A stretch of DNA of 64,000 nucleotides from Bacteroidota bacterium (GTDB lineage Bacteria; Bacteroidota; Bacteroidia; Bacteroidales; SKPS01): contig JAKLII010000001.1 in NCBI GenBank assembly GCA_022709695.1, positions 150,881-214,880 of the forward strand, read 5' to 3'. The position numbers and the translations under genes were made by a program. Each line of letters starts with the position of its first letter. The first letter of the stretch is position 1. Under the pieces are notes generated by a model that saw nothing but the letters and a program-made list of their open reading frames with translations, was not told the DNA's origin and searched no databases. Below are positions 35,518 to 43,853 of this stretch, in pieces.

Positions 35518-36438
35518 ATGAAAAAACGTGTCATCATCACAGGGATTACAGGCCTGGTTGGGAAAGCACTGGCAAAGGCCTGTCTGCAGGCCGGATACGA
35601 AGTGTCCGGAACAGCAAGGGATCCTGGCCGGGCAAAGGCCCTCCTGCCCCCCGAAGTACATTTGCTCCCCTGGAATGAGGTGGTTAATGGCAGGTGCCAG
35701 GATGAACTGGAAGATGCCTTCGCTGTCATTAATCTGGTGGGTGAAAACATCGGATCTTCGCGATGGACAAGAAAACGCAGGCAGCAGATCCTGGAAAGCC
35801 GTATCAGGGCAGTTGAGCAGCTTGGTGCTGTGATCAGCAGATTGAAATCGAAACCCAACCGCTTTCTGCAGGCCTCAGCTGTAGGATTTTATGGGTATGA
35901 ACTTGCTGACCCTGTGGATGAAACCGGTGCCCAGGGGAGCGGCTTTCTGGCAGAGGTATGCACGAAACTGGAAGCAGCTGCCGGTTCCATGCATCATACC
36001 CGGTTGGTGGTCATGCGGTTCGGGGTGGTGCTCGATACCCGTGAAGGGGCTCTGGCAAAGATCCTGATGCCGGTACGAAGGTTCCGGATAGGTACATTTC
36101 CTGTACCTGCCGCAAATATTCTTTCATGGATTCATATCGAAGACCTCACGGGGGCAATACTCCACATTCTCTCGAAGGAAGATCCATCCCGGGTGTATAA
36201 CATGTCTGCTCCTCAGTATGTTGCATACCGTGATCTGTATAGCTATGTCGTAAAAATGCAACGGATTCTTATTACCCTTCCCGTTCCGTTCTTCTTGCTG
36301 AAAATCCCTTTCGGTGCATCCATGGTGCGGGAAACACTGCAGGCCAGCCAGTCAGTAATTCCTGCGAGGCTGAAAGCCGAAGGTTTTACCTTTGCTTTTC
36401 CCGGATTGGGTGATGCCCTGAAACAGCTGCTTACCTGA
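35518..36438 (+). CDS. TIGR01777-family NAD-dependent epimerase-like protein
   Basis: A 306-residue short-chain dehydrogenase/epimerase of the YfcH/TIGR01777 type (also called SulA homologues or DUF1731 proteins). The nucleotide-binding loop is ITGITGLVGKAL at the N-terminus. INLVGENIGSSRWTRKRRQQ, SRIRAVEQLGAVI and QASAVGFYGYE are family hallmarks. The C-terminal DUF1731-like part includes VYNMSAPQYVAYRDL and IPARLKAEGFTFAFP. The substrate is unknown; the family is implicated in cell division or cell wall only weakly. The gene overlaps the convergent HMCES-like gene by 8 bases at the 3' end. Confidence 0.88.
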   Translation: MKKRVIITGITGLVGKALAKACLQAGYEVSGTARDPGRAKALLPPEVHLLPWNEVVNGRCQDELEDAFAVINLVGENIGSSRWTRKRRQQILESRIRAVEQLGAVISRLKSKPNRFLQASAVGFYGYELADPVDETGAQGSGFLAEVCTKLEAAAGSMHHTRLVVMRFGVVLDTREGALAKILMPVRRFRIGTFPVPAANILSWIHIEDLTGAILHILSKEDPSRVYNMSAPQYVAYRDLYSYVVKMQRILITLPVPFFLLKIPFGASMVRETLQASQSVIPARLKAEGFTFAFPGLGDALKQLLT

Positions 36439-37213
36439 ATTTGTATCGCCCCATACCATGCAGGTCGAGGCGGGTGGTACCCTGTACGGCCTCTTCGGGC
36501 ATAAGCCTTTCACCGGCAGGTTCTATCAGTTCCTTTCCCCGGGCTTTTGGATTTTTAATCAGGTTGCTGATGGGATAGCCGTTCATCTTTTCGGCAGGAT
36601 AAGGCTGCAGCATCCAGGTGATGTCATCCAGATGGGTGCCCCGTAACCAGCCTGCCTCCATCTCCTTTTCCAGGATTACAGGAGAACGGTGGTGAGGGAG
36701 CATCGCCAGCAGCGGATTTGCCACCGTGGTGATAATGGCAAACGATTTCAGAATTTCACCGGTCTCACGGTTTATCCATTCGTCCCAGATGCCGGCAAAC
36801 GCAAAGGGTTTACGGCCCCTGAGATAGATCAGGAAAGGTTTTGCCAGCTTCTCAGCCGTGGTGCCTTCAATAAAGGCATCTGCCGGCACCAGGCATCTCT
36901 GGCTGCGGATGGGCTTCCGGAACGCCGGCTTGGTGATGATCCCTTTCGCCCCGGAATAGGTGGTGAGATTATCAGGATTATGATCCCCCTCAGCCCGGGC
37001 ATTGATCAGATACATGGGCTTTTGTGCCCAGGACGGGGTGAGCCCGAAGACCATCAGCTGGGCTTCACGCGGCTGGTCGGAAGTGACCACCAGCGCCCTG
37101 TTACCCGGGCTTATATTATATGATGGTTGATAATCAATATGTTGAGGAATAGTGATCTGAAAAGTTTTTTCAATCACCTCCGCTTTCTGTACCAATATAT
37201 ATCTGCCACACAT
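36431..37213 (-). CDS. SOS-associated peptidase / abasic-site cross-linker (HMCES/YedK)
   Basis: About 260 residues from the ATG at 37213. This start is chosen because the catalytic Cys must be residue 2 after Met (MCGRYIL); a start at 37243 would bury it. The family (SRAP; E. coli YedK, human HMCES) forms a thiazolidine link with abasic sites in single-stranded DNA. Further motifs are NISPGNRALVV, INARAEGDHN (usually NARSET), RCLVPADAFIEGT, with the catalytic-type Glu, and LPHHRSPVIL, with the conserved His. The NARAEG variant and PADAFIEG (for PADGFYEW) are mild departures from the usual sequence. The minus strand has an exact -7 element TATCTTTG at 37248-37241. Confidence 0.92.
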   Translation of the reverse strand: MCGRYILVQKAEVIEKTFQITIPQHIDYQPSYNISPGNRALVVTSDQPREAQLMVFGLTPSWAQKPMYLINARAEGDHNPDNLTTYSGAKGIITKPAFRKPIRSQRCLVPADAFIEGTTAEKLAKPFLIYLRGRKPFAFAGIWDEWINRETGEILKSFAIITTVANPLLAMLPHHRSPVILEKEMEAGWLRGTHLDDITWMLQPYPAEKMNGYPISNLIKNPKARGKELIEPAGERLMPEEAVQGTTRLDLHGMGRYKFR

Positions 37214-37240
37214 CGCGAAAAAAAAATTCATGGTTTTATG

Positions 37241-37248
37241 CAAAGATA
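37241..37248 (-). promoter_or_regulatory. -7 promoter element of HMCES/YedK gene
   Basis: The minus strand reads TATCTTTG, an exact TAnnTTTG, with TTTC about 15 bases further upstream as a weak -33. It ends 27 bases before the ATG at 37213, and also supports that start because the alternative ATG at 37243 would fall within the element. Confidence 0.6.
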
Positions 37249-37287
37249 ATACAGATCCTTCCGGAAATTGCCTATCTTAGTTGCGTG

Positions 37288-37923
37288 ATGAAAGATGCGT
37301 ATCTCAGTATCGCCGGAGAAGCCAGGGCAGTCTACAGGGACCGTGGAAGCAGGTTTATCGGTATCGTAATTCCGGTGGGCTCGGAAGAGGAGATCAGGGA
37401 AAATCTCGAACGGTTCAGGAAAGAGTTCCACGATGCCCGTCACCATTGCTATGCCTATCGCCTGGGACCCGACGGGCTCCAATGGAGGGTGAATGACGAC
37501 GGGGAACCCGCAGGGTCGGCCGGAAAGCCAATCCTGGGACAACTTCTGTCGGCCGGGGTGAGCGACGTTCTGGCATTGGTGGTGCGGTATTTCGGAGGTA
37601 CCAAACTGGGCGTTCCCGGCTTGATTCAGGCCTATAAAACTTCGGTCAGAGAAGCTTTGTCGGATGCGGGAATGGCCACAAAGGTACTCATGACCCGGCT
37701 GAGGGTGGAATTTGGCTTTGAACAGATGAACCCTGTGATGAAGTGCCTGAAGGAAATCAGTCCTGAAATTATTAAAAATCAATATGATACCCAATGCATG
37801 ATGGAAATCAGAGTGCGGGCTTCCCTGGCCGAAAGCTGTATGGACCGGTTGAACTCCCTGGAAGGAGTAAAATGCCGGAATATGGATGAGGCCCTTGCTT
37901 TGACAAAGTTTTCCGATAATTGA
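37288..37923 (+). CDS. IMPACT/YigZ-family protein
   Basis: About 211 residues from the ATG at 37288 (a GTG at 37285 is in frame). The N-terminal UPF0029/IMPACT domain shows RFIGIVIPVGSEEE, HHCYAYRLG, NDDGEPAGSAGKPIL and LVVRYFGGTKLGVPGLI, all family hallmarks. The C-terminal DUF1949-like part covers about 140-205. Relatives include yeast Yih1 and mouse IMPACT, which regulate Gcn2; the bacterial role is not established. TATCTTAG (one mismatch to TAnnTTTG) at 37273-37280 lies only 7 bases before the start, which would give an almost leaderless mRNA. The gene is divergent from the HMCES-like gene with 74 bases between. Confidence 0.92.
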   Translation: MKDAYLSIAGEARAVYRDRGSRFIGIVIPVGSEEEIRENLERFRKEFHDARHHCYAYRLGPDGLQWRVNDDGEPAGSAGKPILGQLLSAGVSDVLALVVRYFGGTKLGVPGLIQAYKTSVREALSDAGMATKVLMTRLRVEFGFEQMNPVMKCLKEISPEIIKNQYDTQCMMEIRVRASLAESCMDRLNSLEGVKCRNMDEALALTKFSDN

Positions 37924-38277
37924 TAATGAGTTTATTTGCTGACTTTTATACTGTATTATCAGAAGAGAATTAGGTTTAATATACTGAATATCAATGCAAT
38001 AAAATATATTAACATATATGCAACATCCTGTTGTCGAGAAACGGTCTGTTCCACCATCCGGTTATGTTAATATAAAAAGAGAATCTGATTTTAAGTAACC
38101 GTTATAATCAATACACAATGAAGATTTTACTTTTTGATCTTCCCTTTTCCATGGATTTGACCTATACAACATTTTTTATATAAAGTCAAGTATTTTTTAA
38201 AGTTTCAATCGCTATTTTTTGAACCAACTTTGCAACCTGTCAACCTAACCATAACCCGAAAATCTGATTAGTAACGT
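37924..38277. other. AT-rich region upstream of dnaA
   Basis: These 354 bases are strongly AT-rich. No consensus DnaA box (TTATNCACA) was found on either strand by eye, so there is no support for an origin here. A candidate dnaA promoter lies at its right end: CAACTTTG at 38225-38232 (one mismatch to TAnnTTTG) with TTTC at 38203-38206. No tRNA or ORF was seen. Confidence 0.5.
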
Positions 38278-39720
38278 ATGCCTGTCACCCACCAAGAAGT
38301 TTGGCAAAACTGTTTATCAGTGATCCGGGACAACCTGAGCCATCAGAGTTTTACCACATGGTTTCAGCCGATTGTTCCTGTTAAGCTTCAGGATTCTGTC
38401 CTTACCATACAGGTTCCCAGTCAGTTCTTTTACGAATGGCTGGAGGAGCATTACATCACACTGCTGCGGAAAACGATCCGCAAGGAGCTTGGTCCCGAGG
38501 GCAGGCTGGAGTACAGCATCATTATGGACAACAAGGTGCAACAGGGCAATGGTGAACCCTATACCATAAAGTTACCCACCGCCAACAAGCGGGCTACCCA
38601 GAATGATTTTGTACCGATGCCTATTGACCTGAACCGTGACAATGCCAAAGAGATCCCCAATCCCTTCATTATTCCCGGGCTTAAGAAGATCAAAATCAAC
38701 TCACAACTCAAGGAGAACTACTCCTTCGAGAATTTTGTGGAAGGGGAATGCAACCGGTTGGCGCGGAGTGCCGGTTTTGCCGTGTCGAAGGCCCCCGGGG
38801 GTACTGCTTTTAATCCACTCCTGATATACAGCAATGTGGGGTTGGGAAAGACCCACCTGGTACATGCCATCGGGCTGGAAGTGAAGAACAATTTCCCCGA
38901 GAAGACCGTGCTGTATGTTACAGTGGATCAGTTTACCAATCAGTTTATTGATGCGGTAAAGAACAACTCCCAGAACGACTTTGTCCATTTTTACCAGATG
39001 ATCGATGTGCTGATTATTGATGATATCCAGTTCCTCAGCGGAAAAGAGCGCACCCAGGACATCTTCTTTAACATTTTCAACCATCTGCACCAGAACAACA
39101 AGCAGATTGTGCTCACCTCCGATAAACCACCGGTGGAGATGCAGGGGATCAAACCAAGGCTCCTGTCCAGGTTTAAATGGGGATTATCAGCCGATCTGCA
39201 GGTGCCTGATCTGGAAACCCGTATTGCCATCGTGGAAAAAAAGCTCTATCAGGATGGCATTGAGATCCCGCAGGAAGTGGTCGAATACCTGGCGTACAGC
39301 ATTTCCACCAACGTCAGGGAGCTGGAAGGTGCGCTTATCTCCATTATTGCCCAGCTGTCGCTGAACCGGAAAACCATCACCCTGGACCTGGCCCGGCAGA
39401 TGATCGACAAGTTTGTGAAGAACACCACCCGTGAGATCTCCATCGATTATATCCAGAAAGTGATCTGCGACTATTTCAACCTGCCTGTGGAGCTGATGGT
39501 TTCCAAAACCCGGAAACGGGAGATTGTGCAGGCACGGCAGCTGGCCATGTATTTCAGCAAGAAACTCACCAAGGCTTCTCTGGCCACCATCGGACTCCAT
39601 TGCGGCAACAAGGATCACGCAACGGTGCTGCATGCCTGTCGCACCGTCAACAACCTGCAGGATACCGACAAACAGTTCAAGACCTATATCGACGAGCTGG
39701 AAAAGAAGATTAAGCTTTGA
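38278..39720 (+). CDS. dnaA: Chromosomal replication initiator protein DnaA
   Basis: A 480-residue AAA+ initiator that binds DnaA boxes at oriC, opens the duplex and loads the helicase. Domain I is at 1-80 (VWQNCLSVIRDNLSHQSFTT, WFQP), followed by a linker. The AAA+ domain starts at YSFENFVEGECNRLA (about 149), with Walker A NVGLGKTHLVHAIG and Walker B VLIIDDIQFLSGKE. Sensor and box VII follow, and domain IV ends with the DnaA signature GNKDHATVLHACR. Length is normal. The genes for a small phosphatase, a PLP dehydratase and an RsmI-like methyltransferase follow on the same strand with short gaps (37, 1 and 12 bases), consistent with one operon. Confidence 0.97.
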   Translation: MPVTHQEVWQNCLSVIRDNLSHQSFTTWFQPIVPVKLQDSVLTIQVPSQFFYEWLEEHYITLLRKTIRKELGPEGRLEYSIIMDNKVQQGNGEPYTIKLPTANKRATQNDFVPMPIDLNRDNAKEIPNPFIIPGLKKIKINSQLKENYSFENFVEGECNRLARSAGFAVSKAPGGTAFNPLLIYSNVGLGKTHLVHAIGLEVKNNFPEKTVLYVTVDQFTNQFIDAVKNNSQNDFVHFYQMIDVLIIDDIQFLSGKERTQDIFFNIFNHLHQNNKQIVLTSDKPPVEMQGIKPRLLSRFKWGLSADLQVPDLETRIAIVEKKLYQDGIEIPQEVVEYLAYSISTNVRELEGALISIIAQLSLNRKTITLDLARQMIDKFVKNTTREISIDYIQKVICDYFNLPVELMVSKTRKREIVQARQLAMYFSKKLTKASLATIGLHCGNKDHATVLHACRTVNNLQDTDKQFKTYIDELEKKIKL

Positions 39721-39757
39721 TGCAGGGTGTTACACCAATCCCCTTTCTGATGCTCCC

Positions 39758-40225
39758 ATGAAAAGAATCCTGATGGTATGTCTGGGGAATATCTGCCGTT
39801 CACCCATGGCAGAGGGGATCCTGAAAAAGCGGATTGCAGCATCGGGCATTCAGGCGTTAGTGGATTCAGCCGGAACCTCGGCATGGCACCAGGGTGAAGC
39901 TCCGGATGAGCGGGCCATTGAAATCTGCCTGAAATACGGCACCGACATCCGGAAGCAACGCTCCCGCCCTTTCACCCGCGACGATTTCAGCCGGTTCGAC
40001 ATGATCCTTGCCATGGACCGTGAAAACCGTCGGAATGTGCTGGCGCTGGCACGAACCCCTGAGGAGCGCAGCAAGGTATCGCTGATTATGGAGCTGGTGC
40101 ACCCGGGAAGGGAGGTTGAGGTGCCGGATCCCTGGTACGGCAATGGCGACGGTTTCGAACGGGTGTACCGGATGCTCGACGAAGCTGCCGGCTGTCTGGT
40201 GGCAGAGATCGGGCAGCAAAAATAA
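39758..40225 (+). CDS. Low-molecular-weight protein tyrosine phosphatase
   Basis: 155 residues from the ATG at 39758; an earlier in-frame start lies inside dnaA and is not used. The P-loop C8-LGNIC-R14-S (MVCLGNICRSPMAEGIL) matches the CX5R(S/T) active site, and VPDPWYGNGDGFERVYRMLD carries the general-acid Asp in the typical DPW context. The family dephosphorylates phosphotyrosine, and in bacteria often acts on polysaccharide tyrosine kinases, or on arginine phosphate. No cognate kinase is nearby. The gene sits between dnaA and the PLP dehydratase, which starts 2 bases after its stop codon, so translational coupling is likely. Confidence 0.93.
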   Translation: MKRILMVCLGNICRSPMAEGILKKRIAASGIQALVDSAGTSAWHQGEAPDERAIEICLKYGTDIRKQRSRPFTRDDFSRFDMILAMDRENRRNVLALARTPEERSKVSLIMELVHPGREVEVPDPWYGNGDGFERVYRMLDEAAGCLVAEIGQQK

Positions 40226-40226
40226 T

Positions 40227-41207
40227 ATGACCATGAACCAAAGCAGGTTACAGCCCGACAGACTGCGTACCGAAGAGGCGCACCGCCGCATTGCCGCGTA
40301 CATCCACCGAACCCCGCTCCTCTCATCCCGCAACATCAACCAACTGCTGGGCGCTGAGCTCTGGTTCAAATGCGAGAACTTCCAGAAGGCTGGTGCCTTC
40401 AAGTCGAGAGGTGCCTGCAACGCCGTATTTTCGCTCTCCGAAAAAGAAGCATCCCGCGGTGTGTGCACCCATTCCTCCGGGAACCATGCCCAGGCACTGG
40501 CACGGGCTGCTGGCCTCAGAAGCATCAGTGCCCATATTGTAATGCCTTCCAATGCCCCGGCCGTAAAGGTGAACGCTGTGAAGCACTACGGAGGGATCAT
40601 CACTTTCTGTGAGCCCACCCTGGAAGCCCGGGAATCCATGCTGTCCGGAATCCGTGAAACGACCGGTGCTGTAGAGATTCATCCGTACAACCATCCTGAC
40701 GTGATTTACGGGCAGTCGACCTGCGCCAAAGAGGTATTTGAAGATTTGGATGTTCAGCCCGATATCATCATCACCCCGGTGGGCGGAGGGGGCCTGCTTA
40801 CCGGTACCTGCCTTTCTACCCGGATCTGGGCCCCGGGCACCCTTGTGATGGCCGCTGAGCCTGAAGGTGCCGACGATGCCTTCAGATCATTTACCTCTGG
40901 GGTGCTGGTACCTTCTGAAAATCCCAAAACCATTGCCGACGGTCTTCTTACGTCGCTGGGATCACTCACCTGGCCTGTGATCCGTGATGAGGTGGCTGCC
41001 ATTCACACCGTACCGGACGAACTGATCGTACAGGCCATGAAACTGCTGATGGAACGGATGAAGCTGGTGGTGGAACCTTCTGCTGCCGTAACCCTGGCTG
41101 CACTGCTGAAAATGCATCAAAACCCTGAGGGTAATCCTTTCAGGGGGAAAAAGGTGGTCCTGGTATTGTCGGGCGGCAATGTGGATGTGAGTCGTTTACC
41201 TTTTTAA
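40227..41207 (+). CDS. Fold-type II PLP dehydratase/racemase (serine/threonine type)
   Basis: 326 residues from the ATG at 40227. The Schiff-base lysine is Lys59 in FQKAGAFKSRGACNAV. The substrate loop SSGNHAQALA, the phosphate-binding glycine loop TPVGGGGLLTGT and the C-terminal LSGGNVD are typical of threonine/serine dehydratase and serine racemase. The protein lacks the C-terminal regulatory ACT domain of biosynthetic IlvA, so it belongs to the short group that includes catabolic threonine dehydratase, serine racemase and hydroxyaspartate dehydratase. These cannot be told apart here. It follows the phosphatase gene by one base. Confidence 0.88.
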   Translation: MTMNQSRLQPDRLRTEEAHRRIAAYIHRTPLLSSRNINQLLGAELWFKCENFQKAGAFKSRGACNAVFSLSEKEASRGVCTHSSGNHAQALARAAGLRSISAHIVMPSNAPAVKVNAVKHYGGIITFCEPTLEARESMLSGIRETTGAVEIHPYNHPDVIYGQSTCAKEVFEDLDVQPDIIITPVGGGGLLTGTCLSTRIWAPGTLVMAAEPEGADDAFRSFTSGVLVPSENPKTIADGLLTSLGSLTWPVIRDEVAAIHTVPDELIVQAMKLLMERMKLVVEPSAAVTLAALLKMHQNPEGNPFRGKKVVLVLSGGNVDVSRLPF

Positions 41208-41219
41208 AAACTGTTTGGT

Positions 41220-41927
41220 ATGCAAAAGACACTCTATCTGGTTCCCGTGGGTATTGGTCAGGATTCTGCAGGACAGGCGGAAGGCTGGCCACTCGCCCAC
41301 CACCTCCTGGAGCAGGCAGGTGTGGTGTTTGCTGAATCGGCCCGCAGCGCACGCAGGTCGATGCGCCGCGCCGGCTATCAGGGGGATCTTGACGGTAAAA
41401 TCTGGCTGGAAATCCACAGGGATCTGCAGGTCAAAGAGATTTTTGAGGCACTGCAATCCATCACCGCCGATGCCCATGGGGTCATCCTTTCGGAAGCCGG
41501 GATGCCCTGTATTGCCGATCCGGGAAGCGATGTGGTGGCACTTGCCCATCAGTTGGGTATCCGTGTAATCCCGGTGCCGGGACCCTCATCGGTGTTCCTG
41601 GCGCTGGCGGCTTCAGGCCTCAACGGACAACAATTTGTGTTTCACGGATATGTACCCGTAAAACCTGCCGACAGAACCCGCAGGTTGAAGGATCTTGCCG
41701 CGGCAGCCCTCCAGACCGGTTACACCCAGATTGTGATGGAGACCCCATACAGGAATAAAGCCATGATCGACAGTATGTTACAGGTATTTCCAAACGACCT
41801 GAGGCTTTGTATCGCTGCAGGGATTACTTCCCCGGATGAAAGCATTAAAACGATGCCGGTATCAGAATGGAAGAAACGCAGCTATAATCCGGGAAAAGTT
41901 CCGGCCCTGTTTCTCTTCGGGCGGTAA
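41220..41927 (+). CDS. RsmI-like SAM-dependent methyltransferase (short paralogue)
   Basis: A 235-residue member of the tetrapyrrole methylase fold. LYLVPVGIG at the N-terminus, GVILSEAGMPCIADPGSDVV and VIPVPGPSSVFLALAASGL are the RsmI motifs (the latter two form the SAM site). RsmI makes the 2'-O-methyl of C1402 in 16S rRNA. This protein is shorter (typical RsmI about 280) and has GIG where RsmI has GNLGD, so it is likely the second, uncharacterised paralogue seen in Bacteroidota. Its target may differ. It is the last gene of the dnaA cluster and converges with argS, with 11 bases between. Confidence 0.85.
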   Translation: MQKTLYLVPVGIGQDSAGQAEGWPLAHHLLEQAGVVFAESARSARRSMRRAGYQGDLDGKIWLEIHRDLQVKEIFEALQSITADAHGVILSEAGMPCIADPGSDVVALAHQLGIRVIPVPGPSSVFLALAASGLNGQQFVFHGYVPVKPADRTRRLKDLAAAALQTGYTQIVMETPYRNKAMIDSMLQVFPNDLRLCIAAGITSPDESIKTMPVSEWKKRSYNPGKVPALFLFGR

Positions 41928-41938
41928 AAATGGGGCAG

Positions 41939-43729
41939 TTACATCCGCTCGGGGAGTGAAATCCCCAGCAATCCCATTCCGTTTCGCAGCATGGTGCCTG
42001 TTGCCTGTGCCATAGCCAGCCTTCTGTGGATTATATCCGGGGATGGGGCCCCCAGTACAGAATGTTTGTGGTAAAACTGGTTGAACTCCCTTGCCACTTC
42101 GTAACAGAAACCGGCTACCAGTGAGGGATTCAGCATTTTAGCTGCCTCTTCAAGTACCGATGGCCACCGGTGGAGCACCCTGAGCAGGCTACGCTCCTCC
42201 CCTTCCAGCTGCTCTTGGGTCAATACTTCAGCTGTAACCGAAAATCCGGTCTCCTCCCCTTTTTTCAGCAGGGATGCGATCCTGGCATGGGTATACTGGA
42301 TGAAAGGGCCTGTATTTCCATCGAAATCAATGGATTCATCGGGGTTGAAAAGCATATTTTTCTTAGGATCCACCTTCAGGATAAAATACTTCAGGGCACC
42401 CTGGCCTATCATTTCGAACATCCAGCCCAGATCAGCCAGCTCCTCTTCTGCCCATTTACCCAGCTCTGCAGCCACCCTTGCGGCAGTTTGTTTCATCTCC
42501 TCCAGCAGATCATCGGCATCCACCACAGTCCCTTCCCGTGATTTCATACGTCCACCAGGCAGCTCAACCATACCATAGGATATATGGTGAATCTTGCTGT
42601 GGCAGCCGAATCCGAGGTTTTTCAACACCTTTTCGAGCACACTGAAATGGTAGTCCTGTTCATTACCCACCACATAATACATCCGTTCCGGATTGAATTC
42701 CCGGTCGCGGAGAATGGCTGTACCGAGGTCCTGGGTAATGTACACCGAGGTGCCATCAGACCGTAGCAGCAGCTTCTCATCCAGCCCTTCCGGGGTAAGA
42801 TCAGCCCACACCGATCCGTCGGCTTTCCGGAGCAGCCTTCCTTCGTTTACAGCTGCCTGAACGATCTCCTTGCCAAGAAGATAGGTATCGGACTCATAGT
42901 AGGTTTTATCGAAACGGATCCCGAGCCTCTTGTAGGTCACCTCAAACCCTTCGTACACCCAGCCGTTCATCTGGTGCCATAATTTCTTTACTTCGGGCTC
43001 ATTCTCTTCCCACAGGCGGAGCAACGACCGGGCCTCTTCCATGAGGCGGCTTCTTCGTTCCGCTTCCTCCCTGGTCATCCCTGAGGCTTCCAGCTCTGCA
43101 ATCTCGCGCTTGTAGGCCTTGTCGAATGCCACATAGGCATCGCCCACAAAGCGGTCACCCTTAATTCCTGCCAGTTCAGGTGTAAGTCCCCCGGAGAATT
43201 TCATCCAACCCAGCATACTTTTGCAGATATGGATCCCACGGTCGTTCACCAGGTTCACCTTCAGTACCCGGTTACCCGTTGCCTCCAGCAATGCAGCGAT
43301 GGAGTACCCCAGCAGGTTATTCCGGATATGCCCGAGATGCAGCGGTTTGTTGGTATTGGGGGAAGAGAATTCCACCAGCACGGGCGGAGTTTCGGGATCA
43401 GGCGCCCTGAATCCGAATTTTTCATCAGAAAGAAGGCTCCCGAGAAATTCTGACCACACCTGGTCTTTCAGGGTGATGTTCAGATACCCGTTGACCGTTT
43501 CCGTTGATTCTACCATACCAAGGTGCTCCGTAAGCCAGGAGCCGATCTCCTGTCCCGTGGCAAACGGATTTTTTCGTGAAATCTTCAACAACGGGAAAAG
43601 GACCAGGGTAAAGTCCCCTCTGAAGTGAGCCGAGGTCTCCTGAATCTGAATGATATCAGCGTCGGGAAGGGTTTGGTAATGATGGGCCACTGCCTCCCGG
43701 GCTGCCTGTTTTAAACGCTCTGTGATCAT
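41939..43729 (-). CDS. argS: Arginyl-tRNA synthetase
   Basis: 596 residues from the ATG at 43729. Upstream in-frame codons give a hydrophobic stretch not found in ArgS and lie beyond the promoter, so they are excluded. The N-terminal Add-1 domain (1-110), the class I HIGH motif in the form HLGH (SSPNTNKPLHLGHIRNNLLG), the catalytic domain and GGRMKSREGTVVDADDLL (the ArgS counterpart of KMSKS) are present. The C-terminal anticodon-binding helical domain ends near LLGISLPERM. The minus strand has an exact -7 element TACTTTTG at 43758-43751. It is divergent from the GTPase gene at 43854. Confidence 0.96.
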   Translation of the reverse strand: MITERLKQAAREAVAHHYQTLPDADIIQIQETSAHFRGDFTLVLFPLLKISRKNPFATGQEIGSWLTEHLGMVESTETVNGYLNITLKDQVWSEFLGSLLSDEKFGFRAPDPETPPVLVEFSSPNTNKPLHLGHIRNNLLGYSIAALLEATGNRVLKVNLVNDRGIHICKSMLGWMKFSGGLTPELAGIKGDRFVGDAYVAFDKAYKREIAELEASGMTREEAERRSRLMEEARSLLRLWEENEPEVKKLWHQMNGWVYEGFEVTYKRLGIRFDKTYYESDTYLLGKEIVQAAVNEGRLLRKADGSVWADLTPEGLDEKLLLRSDGTSVYITQDLGTAILRDREFNPERMYYVVGNEQDYHFSVLEKVLKNLGFGCHSKIHHISYGMVELPGGRMKSREGTVVDADDLLEEMKQTAARVAAELGKWAEEELADLGWMFEMIGQGALKYFILKVDPKKNMLFNPDESIDFDGNTGPFIQYTHARIASLLKKGEETGFSVTAEVLTQEQLEGEERSLLRVLHRWPSVLEEAAKMLNPSLVAGFCYEVAREFNQFYHKHSVLGAPSPDIIHRRLAMAQATGTMLRNGMGLLGISLPERM

Positions 43730-43750
43730 AGCCTGAACCTGATTATCGGG

Positions 43751-43758
43751 CAAAAGTA
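43751..43758 (-). promoter_or_regulatory. -7 promoter element of argS
   Basis: The minus strand reads TACTTTTG, an exact TAnnTTTG match ending 21 bases before the argS start codon. No clear -33 was seen. Confidence 0.55.
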
Positions 43759-43779
43759 AGAAAAAGTGCCGGAGGGCGG

Positions 43780-43811
43780 TTTGGGGTATTCGGTAAATCC
43801 TTATATCTTTG
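43780..43811 (+). promoter_or_regulatory. Full Bacteroidota promoter, TTTG-N20-TATCTTTG
   Basis: TTTG at 43780-43783 and TATCTTTG at 43804-43811 are separated by 20 bases, matching both the -33 and -7 elements. This is the best complete promoter in the window. It lies 42 bases before the ATG at 43854. Confidence 0.75.
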
Positions 43812-43853
43812 CCGTTCCTATCAATATTAAATCCAACCAAAATATAAAAAACG

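Noticed and set aside
34438-35661. 407-codon minus-strand frame
   Set aside because: It lies antisense to the GNAT-like and TIGR01777 genes, both of which have clear family motifs; its translation is rich in His/Pro/Gln without any domain.
37924-38277. oriC next to dnaA
   Set aside because: The region is AT-rich, but no TTATNCACA boxes were found; AT richness alone is not evidence.
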